NCBI GenBank assembly: GCA_945904015.1
Contig: CAMDPK010000022.1
Location: 1-60,649 of the forward strand
Length of the DNA: 60,649 bases
Source: Candidatus Kuenenia stuttgartensis
GTDB lineage: Bacteria; Planctomycetota; Planctomycetia; Planctomycetales; Planctomycetaceae
Direction: 5' to 3'
Shown here piece after piece: positions 23,101 to 35,100 of the stretch (position 1 is the stretch's first letter; each line of letters begins with the position of its first letter). A program made the position numbers and the translations under genes. The notes beneath the pieces were generated by a model. That model did no database searches and was not told the DNA's origin. It worked only from the letters and a program-made list of their open reading frames with translations.

Positions 23101-26100
23101 CGCGTTGCCAGCAGCGTCGTTGAAGCGATCGACTCCGTAATCGTGCGCGAACGCAAAGGTGTCGTCCCCTTCTCCGCCAGTGAGGACATCGTTACCAGTG
23201 CCGCCTTCGAGCCGGTCGTTGCCGTTTCCGCCGTTGAGGCGATCGTTGCCCGCTCCGCCGAGCATTGTTTCCGCAGCGGTGTTGCCTTCGAGCGTATTGC
23301 CGAAGAGTTGATCGTCGCCGTCGCCGCCGTCGAGCGTGCCGCCGTCGAAGCCCGAATAGAGCTTGTCCTTGCCGGCACCACCTTTCACATCGACCGTCAC
23401 GGTCCGCAGACGCGTGGCGTCGAACTTGTCATCGCCGTCGCCCATGTCGGCGACGACTTTCGTGATGCCTGTGAAAGTTTTGTACCAGCCGAGGAAGCGT
23501 TTCGGTCCGTCCTGCGGATAGTCATCTTTTTCGGCGAACGGAGTGGTATCGAACTCGACATTCACCGTGCCGTCGGAGCCGCTGATGATGAAAGTCTCGT
23601 TGCCGTCATCGGTGTCGAAGTACTTCCGATCGCCGGCTCGTGGTCCCGCGTTGATGTAAAGCGTCGAGCCTTCCTGTTTCGCGAGGGTTGGCTCCACGAA
23701 CGGTGCGTTGTATTCGTACTCGTAGAGAGTCACCCGGAAGAGTTCGAAGTCGAAGATGCGTCCCGTCAGAATGGTGCTGGCGTAGGCAGCCGCGAACAGA
23801 TCGAGTTTGGCGGTGAGATTGAAGAGATTCCCGAAGCCGCCCCCTTCGTACTCGAACATCGTGGCGATTTCGGTCCCGCGAATCTTGCCGTCGGTGAGGA
23901 ACTCGGTGCTGGTCACATTGTCGAGCTCATCCTTCGTCAGGCGTGAGAGACCGATGTCCTGGAGGTCCGCACCGACTGTCAGTTCGATGGCACCCTCCAG
24001 ACCGGCGGCGATGAGTCCGAGATTCACTTCCGCAGCCAGACCGATGGTCGCTTTGAGCGTGAATTCGTCCTTATCCTTGCCGCCGGTGCCGGGGACGACC
24101 TTGCCATTCTTGAAGTCCGGCAGGGTGAAGTCCGAAACATAGAAGCCGTCGAAAACGTACGCGAAGTTGCCGGTGGAGAGCGCCGTCCTGATGCCGTAGG
24201 TGTCGTAGCCAAAGGCCAGATCGACGGTCGCGCTAAACCTGCCGAACGCTTTGATCAACAAAGGCACGGGACCGAGCGGAATCGTGGCCAGTGTCAGATC
24301 GAACTCGGCCTTGAATTCGAACTTCGGCATCTCGTAGGTGAAGAGCGTGGCATCGCCCCCTGACAGGACCTTCATCCAGTTCGAGATGTCCTTGATGTAT
24401 TCCAGAGCCTTGAAGCCGGAACGCCCGGATCCAGGTTTACTCGCAGCACCGCCGGAAGACTTTGTCGCCAGCGTGGCGAGCTTGTCCTTCAACGAGTCGG
24501 GCGCGTCGAGCGACAGTCCGGTTCCCAGGTCTCCCAGCGCTGCAAGACTGGAAGCGGTCGCTGGAGTGGCGCGCGCAGTCTTCGTGCCCAGGCCGAGCAT
24601 TTCTCCCAGATAGATCTCGCCGGTTGAGCCCAACATGCCGTTGATCTGTTCCACGAGTTGCAGCATTTCTCGCGCGGCCTTCAGGAACGACGTATCGATC
24701 TTCGGCTTGCCGTTGAGCTTCAGGACCAGGTTGATCAAGCCCATCAAGTTGTCTTCGCCCGACGGCAGGAACAGATCGAAGCCGGCGATCGGATCGAGCA
24801 ATCCGTTGATGACATCCTTGAACGGTCCGAGGATGCCTTGAATCTTGTCCGCGATCGGTTTGAGGAAGTCGCTGACAAACGAGCCGACATCGACGCGGAA
24901 ACGTTCGAGTGAAACGACCGGTTCGGTGGCTCCGGTTTTCAGATCCCAACCCGCGCGGAACTTCAGATCGCCCTTCAACTTCGGCAGCACCGAGACGCCA
25001 TCGACTTCCAGCGTCGCGGCCAGCTTCAACTGCGCATCGACTCCGAAATTGACATCGAACAGTTTCGCCAGCGGTGTCGAAACGATGTGGTTGTAGGTGA
25101 GTCGGTTTCGTTCGTTGCCGGAGTAATTTAGGGTCAAGCCGCCGTACACGCCGCTGGGCTGAAAGCTCGGCTGATCGGGATAGATGTCTTGATCGACCAA
25201 TGTGACTTTGAAGAACAGCAGCTTGCCCGTGCCGGAGAAGGCCGTCGTGACGGCAGGGTCGTTCGGACTGCCGTCGAGAAACGCTTTGACATCGAAGTGG
25301 AATTCCGGGACCGCGTTGCTGGCGTTCGTCGTGAGATAGAAGCCGTCCGTGGTCGACAGGCCGAAGCCGAAATCGAACGCCCAACCGATTTCCAGCGCGA
25401 AGCCGCCGTCCACATTCAGACCGAAGCCGGGCAGGTCGATGTTCAGCGGGATGTCGATGCCATCGCCGTACAGCAGGCCGCCGAGTCCGACGTTGAACTG
25501 AATCGCGTCGGCTCCGGTCGGCAATGAACCGCCGAGCGTCCAGACTTGGATGAACAGGCCGCTCTTGTCGTACCAGCCGACGATCACATCGTCCTTCGTG
25601 ACCGCTCCGCTGGCATTGTTGTCGCGCAGAATCTTGAGCCCGTCTGGCCCGAAGACGTCGTACAGCGCGTCGCGCACGACTTCGATCAGCTTGCCGTTGC
25701 CGCTGACCTTGTCTCGCAGGTCTTTGAGGAATCCGGTTCGCAATCCGCCGAGGAACTGCGCGGCCGATTTGAGATTGTCGCCGATCAGCGGGATGTCCTG
25801 AGCCACGCTGCTGTCGAAGACGTCCTGCACCGCTCCGAGTGCGGTGTCGATGCCGTCGATCACGATCGACGGATCATTGATCAGACCCAATATCGAGAAG
25901 TCACCGCCGAACGATTCGAAGCTCCCGACAATGTCCGGATAGCTGTAAATGATCGCGGGAGTTCCGGGCATCGCGAGCGCGGTTCCGGTGAGCTGATTCA
26001 AAAGCTGACGCAGCCCTTGATCGCCATAAGCGGGATTCGTTTGCACTCGCAGCGGAGGATTCAGCGCGAAGTCAAAACCGGCGACATCGATTTTGACCGG

Positions 26101-29100
26101 CAGATTGACGTCGAAGCCACCTTGCAGCACGAACTGAATATTGTCGCCGAAGGCCTCGTCAAAGTGGAACTTGCCGTCGTCGACCGGAGCACCGGCAATG
26201 CCTGACTTTTGATCGAGTGCCACGGTGAACGAGGCGTAGTCGTCAGTCGTCGCGAGCTTACCGTCGCCGTCGAGCACCGCGTAGCCGCCGTTGACGCCGA
26301 TCTTGATTGGTCCCGCCTGCAGACCGAGTTCCAGATTCTGTCCCAGGATGCGACCGCCCAGCGCGAGATGCGTGCCAGTCGCTTGATTGGCGGCGACCGG
26401 CACTTCGAGCGTCAGTTGCACGTTCTGGAACGCATCGACTTGCGCGAGTGCTGCCGCATCGGCCGCCTGAATTTGTTGTCCCGCGAGCAAGACGACATCG
26501 ACTCCGAGGTCCGTCTTCAGCCGGCTTTGCAGCGCGACGAGCGCGACTTGCCGACGTCCCAGAAGCTGGTCCGCTCCGTGAACGGCGTCGGTGTTCGCGG
26601 CGGCTCCGACCGAAACGTCGATCGCGCTGACGATGTTGGCTCGGATGCTCTTGAGCGTCGAACCGGCAGGCTCGCCGATCAGCGCCGCGGACTTGGCCGC
26701 GAGCAACTGCGCTTTGAGCGATTGGTACATCGACTCGGTGACGACGCTGCTGCCGGCCGCAAAACCCGGCGCTTCGAACAGCGTGGCATCGGCGGTCTTT
26801 GTCCGCTCGCGTGTCGGGCGGTAGTCGTACAAGAAGATCTGCGTCTCCACGCCGCCGAATTGGATGCCGACATCGACCGTCAGATTCACGAACGCATCGA
26901 GCTTGATGTTGCCGCTGCCACTGAGCAGGTCGCTCAATTCGCCGACCGTGTCGATCGCCGGAATCAGCGTGCCGAGATCGACGTGGAATTGGAACATGTC
27001 CGAATAGACGGCGTCGAAGCGGACATGCAGATCGAGCGTGTTGCCGTGCAGCCGCAGCGAGAATTTTTGATCCTGCGGATCAAGGCTGTTGTTGTCGCTG
27101 ATGCCCAGAGCCTTCTCGATGATGTTCTCGACCTGCTGAATCGCCGCGGTGGGATTCTTCGCGGCCTCTTCGACACGGGCCGCGAACTCGTCGGCGAAAT
27201 TGAAGACTTCGGCGAGCGAGCGGTTAATGACCGGCAACGTCGCGTTGTAGAACGGCTCGTTGGCCAGCGACTCATCCAGGAAGTCGAGTCCCGTGCGGAT
27301 GCCGACGATGATGTCTTCAAACGTGAGCTCGCTGAAGTCGAACGCCGTGCTGAGATCGGGCAATGCGATGACAACGTCCGTCGCGGTGACGGTCCCGGCG
27401 GCACGCGCGGCGGCCAGCGAGAACGGCAACGACGGATCGCTGAAGACCGTCTTCACGCTGCCGACGTTGAGCAGGTCTTGCACATAAATGCCGACTTCGG
27501 CGGACGACGCGATCGGCAAATCGCCGCCGATGCCCACGTTGACCGACAGCCCCCGAATCCGAGCGAACGCATCCCCCGCGAAATTGAGCCGCAGGTTGTT
27601 GGTCGCCGTTCCGTCAAAGATGTCGCCAAAGCTGAATCGAGTTTCGGCCGGATCGTTCGAGGCGATGTTGCGATCGAGCGAAATGCCTGCCGCAGCGGCG
27701 ACGTGAATCCCGGAACCGGAACCTGCTCCGCCGGCGGTCAGGCCGAGGAATCCGATCTGTGCGGTGACGGTCAAGTCCGTGACATCGAGCGAGACCGAAC
27801 CGTCCAGCCGCGCGTCGGCGATCCCCAGCGTCAGTCCTTCACGGACTTTGAAACTTGCGTTGCTGGCGAGGGCCACCGCGCTGCGATCCAGCGTCACTCG
27901 ACGGGCATCGACGAACGCCGCGATCTCGTAGGTCTCGCTGCCGAGTTTCAGCTCGTAGCCGACCATCTTGTTCGTGAAGCTAAAACTGTTCGACGAAAAG
28001 TTCTTCGAACCGAGCGCGACGTTGCCGCCAGTCCCGTTGAAGACCTGACCGTCAAGATCGACGAACAACGACAGTCCGCCGCTGACCGACGCGTTGATCG
28101 CGCCGTGAGCCGTCGTGCCCAGCGAAATGGCGTCGGTTTCAAAACCCAGATCAATCGCCGCATCAACCGGAGTGAAACTCTGCGCGAAGCTCAGCGGGAT
28201 GCTGAAGACCTGATTGACCGGATCGAACGTGATCTGCACGCCACCCGGCAGAATGCCCGAGCTGTTCACCGCGGCCGTCAACTGCTGCAGCGTCTGCACC
28301 TTTTCGAGCTTCTGATGCACGACGAATGGCCGGTTCGCGAAGGTGGCTGCAGCGGCAGTTTGCAGATGCAGCGTCGTCCCGTTGGTGTCGACGGTCTTGA
28401 TGGCGAATGTCGCGACGATCTTGCCGTTGTCATCAAGGAACGACAGGAACTTGCTTTGCAGATCGCTGCTGAAGCCGGCTCCGGATGCCGTGAAGGTCTT
28501 GGAACCAGAAGTGACCGAGCCGTTCGACCCCGTCTTCAAATCCACGCGGGGCAGGTCGAAGTTGATCTTCGAGTAAATTTTGTCGTCGAAGGCATTCGCA
28601 AACTGCAACACCTGATTGAGAGCGGTCGTGACGAACGGAATCTTCGTCAGCAGTGAATCCGAATTCGTGACTTCGTCGGTGAGGTAGTCGCGGAAATCCG
28701 GGAACATCTGAATGACCTGCGCGACGGTCAGACTGCGGAAGTCGATCAGCTTGTCGAAGTTCTCGTGCGAGAAACTAAAACCGCTCTCGTTCTGGTACAC
28801 GACGAATGGTCGGCTGACGAAAGCGGAGTCGGCCGGCGTTGTCAGTTCCAGCGTGGTGCTGTTGAGCGCGCTCTTGACGCCATACGTCGCGACGACTTTG
28901 CCGCTGTTGTCATTGAACGCCAGGAACTTGCCCCGCAGGTCCAGTTCGTGCAGCACGAACGGTCGAAGCATGAGGCCGGCGGTGGGAGCGGATTTGAATT
29001 CCAGCGTGCTGCTGTCTTTGACGGACCTGATGCCGAATGTCGAGACGATGTTGCCGCTGTCGTCGAGGAACGACAGGAACTTGTTCTTGGCCGCGTCCGT

Positions 29101-32100
29101 GAAGTTGGCTCCAGTTGCCATAAACGTCGTCTTGTTGGCAGCCACCGAACCGTTCGTGCCGCTCTGCAGCACGCCGATGAGGTCGGTCCCCACGGCCGTG
29201 AACGACTTCTGGCCGGCAGCCACCGAACCGTCGGTGCCCGTCTTGAGATCGACCTTGTTGAAGAATGCTCCGCTGACACGCGCGGTCGGAGTCGGACCGT
29301 TCGTCAGATTGACTCCGGCGAGCGACGCATACACGGGCAGCACCGCATCGAAGCCGTTCTTCTGCGGCTTGAAGCTGAAGCCGCCATTCACATAGGAGAT
29401 GGATCCGCCAAGCTCGACGCTGATCTGACCTTGCTGCGCGCCCGGACTGTTGCTGCCGATGCTGACTTCGATCGGCCCGAAGCTCGCTGCAACGACGAGG
29501 TCGGTCGTCGTGGCACTCGCCGTCAGAGCGAGCGTGTTGACATCGAACTTCGCTTTGCGATCGACCCAATCCACGCCGAACGCGACATCGATGGCCGTGC
29601 TCACATTCAGGTCAACGGTCGCGTCCGTGTTGAACTTCAGACCGAATTCGTTGAACGCATCGCCGAAGTTCAACGTGGTGGTCTTCATCTGCGTCGTCGA
29701 GAGCGCAACACTTAAACCGACGCCGCGACTGGTCAGCGTCAGCTCGATGCCGTCAGCGGGATTCGCGCTGATGGTCGGGATCCAATTCAAGTTCAAATAG
29801 CCCAGCATCCCGCGCAAGGTCGCTTCCCTCGGAGGGTTCAGCGGCAATTGATTGAGGATGACGAACGAGCTGTTCACGAACGACTGACTGGCGGCGGTGG
29901 CCAACTCCAACGTCGTGCCGTTCGTCACTGTGGCGATGCTGAATGTCTGGCTGATGTTGCTGGATGCGTCGAGGAACACCAGGTGCTTGCCCGCCAGCGC
30001 GTTCGTGAAGTTCGCACCGGCGGCGGTGAAGGTGGTTGTGCCGTCCGCGAGGTTGCCATCCGTGCCTCTCGCCAGGTTGTTCCCAGGCTCCAGATTGCCG
30101 GGCCTCGACGGGGTGACCGGGTTCGGCAAGTTGTCGGGATTCGCTGGCGGTTGCACCAGCGGCAAAGCGGGCAGAATTCCGTCTTGTTGCTTGTCGAGAT
30201 CGCTCACGTAATTCAGATAGTCGAGGTAGTAGCTGATGTAATCGCCCGCTCCGGTCAGCTTGCCGGTTCCGATGAGATCATCAATCGACAGGTCCGTGCC
30301 GGGGATCAATTCCACCAGCGGACTGTTGGCGATGCGATTGCCCGCGCTGTCGGTCGTGACCTTCAAATCTTCATTGAGGCCGTCGATCTCACCGGCGAGA
30401 TCCCGGAACAATTCGGTGACGAAGGTCTGCTCGTCCAGCCTGATATCGAAATCGGTCGGCGGCGAGATGCGGCTGACGGTCTTGGCGTCAGTGAAGATGA
30501 CCTCTGTCGCTGGTCCCGTTCGTTGTTGAACCGTTTGATTGACCGTCCCGCCGGTCGTATTGACTTCGATGCTGACCGTGCCAGTGAGGCCGATGTTTTC
30601 CAGTCCAGCTCCGGTGAGTCCGACAGTGCCCGACCCCTTGATCGCCACTCCGCCGCGCGTGCCGGCCGGGCCACCCGCTGTCAGCACGGCACCGAGCGTG
30701 CCGTCGGTAAAGGTCAGCCCGACGCCGTTCACTCCGAGGAACGCGCTGATGTCTTCCGCACCGATCAAGAGCTGCGTCTGCAGGCCGACAGTCTGCTTCT
30801 CGATACGGACATCCGCGCTGAGTTCGATCAGGTTGGCGATACTGAGCGTGACATCGTCGCCGATGAAGGTCGGGATGTTCTGGCCGTCCGCGAACTCGAT
30901 CGTGACCGGGACATCCGGGCCGCCGTTCGAGTCCGGAACATTGATCGTTTGATTGATCGCGTGGCCAGTCGTGTTGACCTTGGCCGTCAGCGTGCCGGTC
31001 AGCGAAAGCCCCTCGACGCCGACCAGTTCGGCGTCGCCGGTGGATGTGACCGCGTAGCCGTCGGTGGTGGCGATGGTGTGCGTCGAATCGACCCGCGACT
31101 CGAAGATGAGTCCGAGCGACGTGTCGTTGATGCGGACCCCGATCGGAGTTTCCGCTCCGACCACATCCGCCGCACCGCCGATGCCAATGAAGACATCGAG
31201 TTGGGTGGCGGCCGCGGTGATCGTCGTGGTGGTGATGTCGCCGACGGTCACGTCGGACTTCTCGAAGTAGAAATCGCCGCTGACATCGACGAATCCGGCG
31301 AGGCTCAACGTCGCGTTGCCGAAGACGATCGGACGTTCGACGCCGTCTGCGAATTTCAGTTCGATCGGATCTTCGAGCGTCTGGATTTCTTCATCGACTT
31401 CCGCTCCGGTGTAGTTCACTCGCGCCGTCAGTGTGCCGCCGGCCGTGATGCCGCTGATGCCGACCAGGCTGGCCGTGGCGGTGGTCGTGAAAGCGTACTT
31501 CGGATCAAGCTGCGTGGTCAGAGTCGAATCGAGCTTCTGGAAAGCGACCAGCGCGAACGAACCATCCTCAAGCTTGAGGCCGGTCTCATCGGCCGTGCCC
31601 TGTTCGGTTCCGACAAACGCGCTGATGTCGGTGCCGGCCACGGTCAGCTTCTCGTTCGTGATCGTGCCCGTGACTTGCGATTTGAAGGTGACGAGGAAAT
31701 TCCCTTCGGCAGTGATGAAATCGCTGATGCCCAATTCGAGATGCGCTCCGGCTTCCGTGATCTCGCCCCGCTGGCCGTCCATGTTGAGCGTGATGGGAGC
31801 GCCGCCCGTCGGCACGACAAGTTCCTGCGCCGCGAAGTCGACGACGAGCGTGTGCGCGAGGACTTCCGGATCAACGAGCGTGCTGCCGACTTCCTTTTGC
31901 GTGAGCGTCGCGGCTTCGACGGTCGGCGTGATGACCGCGTCCAGCGGCGCGACATCGACTCCGGTCAGCGAACCGCCGAAGGAGACTTCCAACACCTTGC
32001 CATTCCAGAACGTGACGGGAATCGTGGCTCCGGCAAGTCCGCTGATCGCCGCGTCGATGGCCGCCTGCACGTCGGTTTGATCGGCGGCGAGGTCGATGGC

Positions 32101-35100
32101 CGCGGTTGTGTAAGTCTGCCCGGCCTGCGTCAGCGCGAGCGTGAAGCTGCCTGTCCGCGCGCTGCTCTTCAGCACGACTTTCTGCGTCTCGGAACTCGGC
32201 GCATGTCCGTGTTGTTCGCGCGACGGCCTAGCGGTCGCTCGCGAGAGGCCGCTGCTGTTGGTCGAGAAGTCCGGGATGTTCTGCAACGCTCGGCCTCCCA
32301 CGAAATCGATGCGATAAACGGCGGCAGTCGCCGTGGATTTCGTCGCGTCGAACACGACCGTCGAATTACCCGAACCGACGGCGGCGAACGCATCGAGCGC
32401 CGCCTGGATATTCGCCGCTTGCGTCGTGTGCGACGCCGAGTAATTGACGGTCGCTGTCTCGCCACTGACCTTGATCGTGAAACTGCCGCTGGGTTGCGGA
32501 GTGGCCGGAGCGAAGCGTGGAGTCTCGATCGTGATGAACTTGATCTCGCTCTTACCGGGATCAGCCGCAATCTGCTGCGTGACGGTGGCCGTGGCACTGG
32601 CGGCAGCCGTCGTGGCCGTGAAGCCGTCGATCGCCGCACCGGCGAGCGCCCCGACGAATTCAATCTGGAAACCGCCGAGCTTTGTGCCGGTCACGCGGAC
32701 GTTGTTCTGGCCGATGCCGTCGAGACTGGCGACCGCCAGTGTGATCGCGTTCCGCAGATTGAGATCCCCTTCGTTGCCTCGCAACACGAGGTCCGCCGTA
32801 TCGCTGCCGTATCGGAACGTGACCTTGCCGACCGTTTCGGTGAAGAGATTGAAGTCGTAGACAGCGTTGGTCTTCTCCACGACTTCTTCGTCTTTGGTCG
32901 GCACGACGAGCCCGCGATTGATCGCGACCTGCAAATCGGTCGCGGCAAGCGTCAATCCGTCAATGCCGGTAAACGACGCGCCGTTGGCGTCCGCTTGCAG
33001 CGCGGTGAAGACCCGCGACGGATCGTCTTGATCGGTCATCAGCGCGAGTGCGAAGTTCGCTCCGGTCAGTGAGAAGCCGAGAGCCTCGGCGGTCCCGCCG
33101 CTGAGTCCCGTGAAGGCCGAGACGTTGCTGCCGCCGAGCGTTAGCAAATCCACGTCGATCTGCTCGCTGTCGGAAAGCGTGACTTCGTCGCTGGACTTGT
33201 TGAGTTCAAACGCACCCGACACCTGGAAGACGCCGAAGAGGTCGATGTCGATGTCGGCGCGGGCTCGGAACAGTTCGCCACGATCGCCGTCGAAGTCGAG
33301 CGTGACCGGTGTGCCGCCAGTTTGAATGACGAGCGGCGCGGCGGAGAAGTCGAGCACTTCTTCACCCGGCGCGGCCGAGTTGACTTCGATTTCGACATTG
33401 CTGGCGGACATTGTCAGTCCGTCGATGCCGACAAACGCGACGCTGCCGGCGCTCGCCTTCAGAGCCATCCAGTCTTTCGACGGATCGGCCTGCGAAGTCG
33501 CGATCATCAGGCCGAAGTTGACGTTCGTGGCGGCCAGTCCCAGCGCGTCATCCGAGCCTCCGTTGAGTCCGACGAACGCGGAGACATTCGTCGCGCCGAT
33601 CAGCAGCAGATCGACGGTTTCCGGTGCAGCGACGGGCGGCGGACCAGACTCGACCAGTTCGGCTTGTGTCTTGTCGATGTGAAAAGTGCCGACCGTCTGG
33701 AAGAAGTTCCCGACTTGAATGTCGAGCGTCCCCTCGACGCGAGTGACCGGGCCGGCGCTGCTGTCCAGATCGAGCAACAGCTTGTCATCGTCGCCGGTTC
33801 CTGTGCGAACTTCGATCGGGAAGTTCAACAGATCGAGGAACGTGCCGTCGGCCGAGGCGGGTCGCGTGATCTCGACCGTCAGATCGCTGCCGATGACGTT
33901 GAGCACGTCGCTGCCGACGAAGCCCGCTCCATCGGCAGTCGCTTTGACGCTGAGCCACTTGCGATCCGGGGCGGCCTCAATCACCTGTGTCGCGTAGGCA
34001 ACGGCGAACTCGACTCCGCTGAGCGTCAGCCCGACGGCATCCGGCGTGCCGCCGTTGAGTCCGGCGAAGGCGTTGAGATTCTTGCCGCCGATCGCCAGCA
34101 AACTGACCGCGACCGGATCGGTCTCGCCGAGCACATGCACCTGGGCATCCGCGCGGCGGAAGGCGATCTCGCCATCGACCGTCAGGAACTCAGAGACAGT
34201 GATCTCGATCTGCCCGAAGGCTTCGGTCAATTCGCCATCCGCGCCGTCCATGTCGAGCGTGATCGCTTCGCCGCCGGTCGGGATGACCAGCGGTTGCGCG
34301 GCGTAGTCGATAACGACATCGTGCGCGGCGACGGCTGGCTGGACATCGGTCTGGCCGATGACCGTTTGGGTCAGCTCGGCCGCGACGGTCGTCGGATCAA
34401 GCGTGACGGCGAGTGCCGCGACATTCTGACCGGCGAGCGTTCCGCCGAAGGTGACGGAGAACGTGCGACCGGACCAGTTGGCGACGGTGACTTCGGCTCC
34501 GGCCAGGTTTTCGAATGCGGTCGCCAGCGCGGCGTCGATCGAGTCCGCGTCAGCTCCGATGTCGATCGCGGCGGTCGTGTAAGTTGAGCCGCCGCGGGTC
34601 AGGCTGAGCGTGAAAGTGCCCGTCTTCGCGGTCGTCAGCAGCCGGACCCGTTGTTGCTCGGCCGTCGGCGATTGGCCGTGATGTTCCCGTGTCGGCGAGA
34701 CCGACGCGAAAGTCAATTCGCTGCTGTCGGTCGTGAAGTCCGGAATGTCCTGCAGCGTGCGGGCGTTGATGAAGTCCACGCGGAAGACGCGAGCCCGCAG
34801 GGTCGAACGCGCGGCGTCGTAGGTCACGCTCACGTTGCCGCTGCCGATCGCATTGAGCGATTGGAGCGCCGCCAGAATGTTCGCGGCTTGTGCTGTCGTG
34901 TCGGTCGCGAACTCGATTGGCTGCGACGTTTGATCGCCCACTTCGACCGTGAACGTGCCGCTGGGAACCTGTGTGATGGCCGCCGCTTGGATCCCCATCT
35001 GCGCGACATTGAAACCCCGCAGCGAGCCGCCGAAGCTCACGTCGTAAACGTTCGTCGCGGGTGATGTCACCGTGAACGAGGCTCCGGAAATCCCGAACGA

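Noticed and set aside
11010..23130. A two-partner-secretion haemagglutinin
   Set aside because: The region resembles FHA-like beta repeats, but the protein has no N-terminal TPS domain and no TpsB transporter gene is in the window.
29848..33072. A plus-strand open frame of more than 1,000 codons
   Set aside because: It is antisense to the giant gene, rich in Arg, Asp and Gly with no domain pattern and no ribosome-binding site. The same holds for the long plus-strand frames at 17353-20337, 26209-28656, 38264-40348 and 12646-14535. They arise from the strong third-position GC bias of the real gene.
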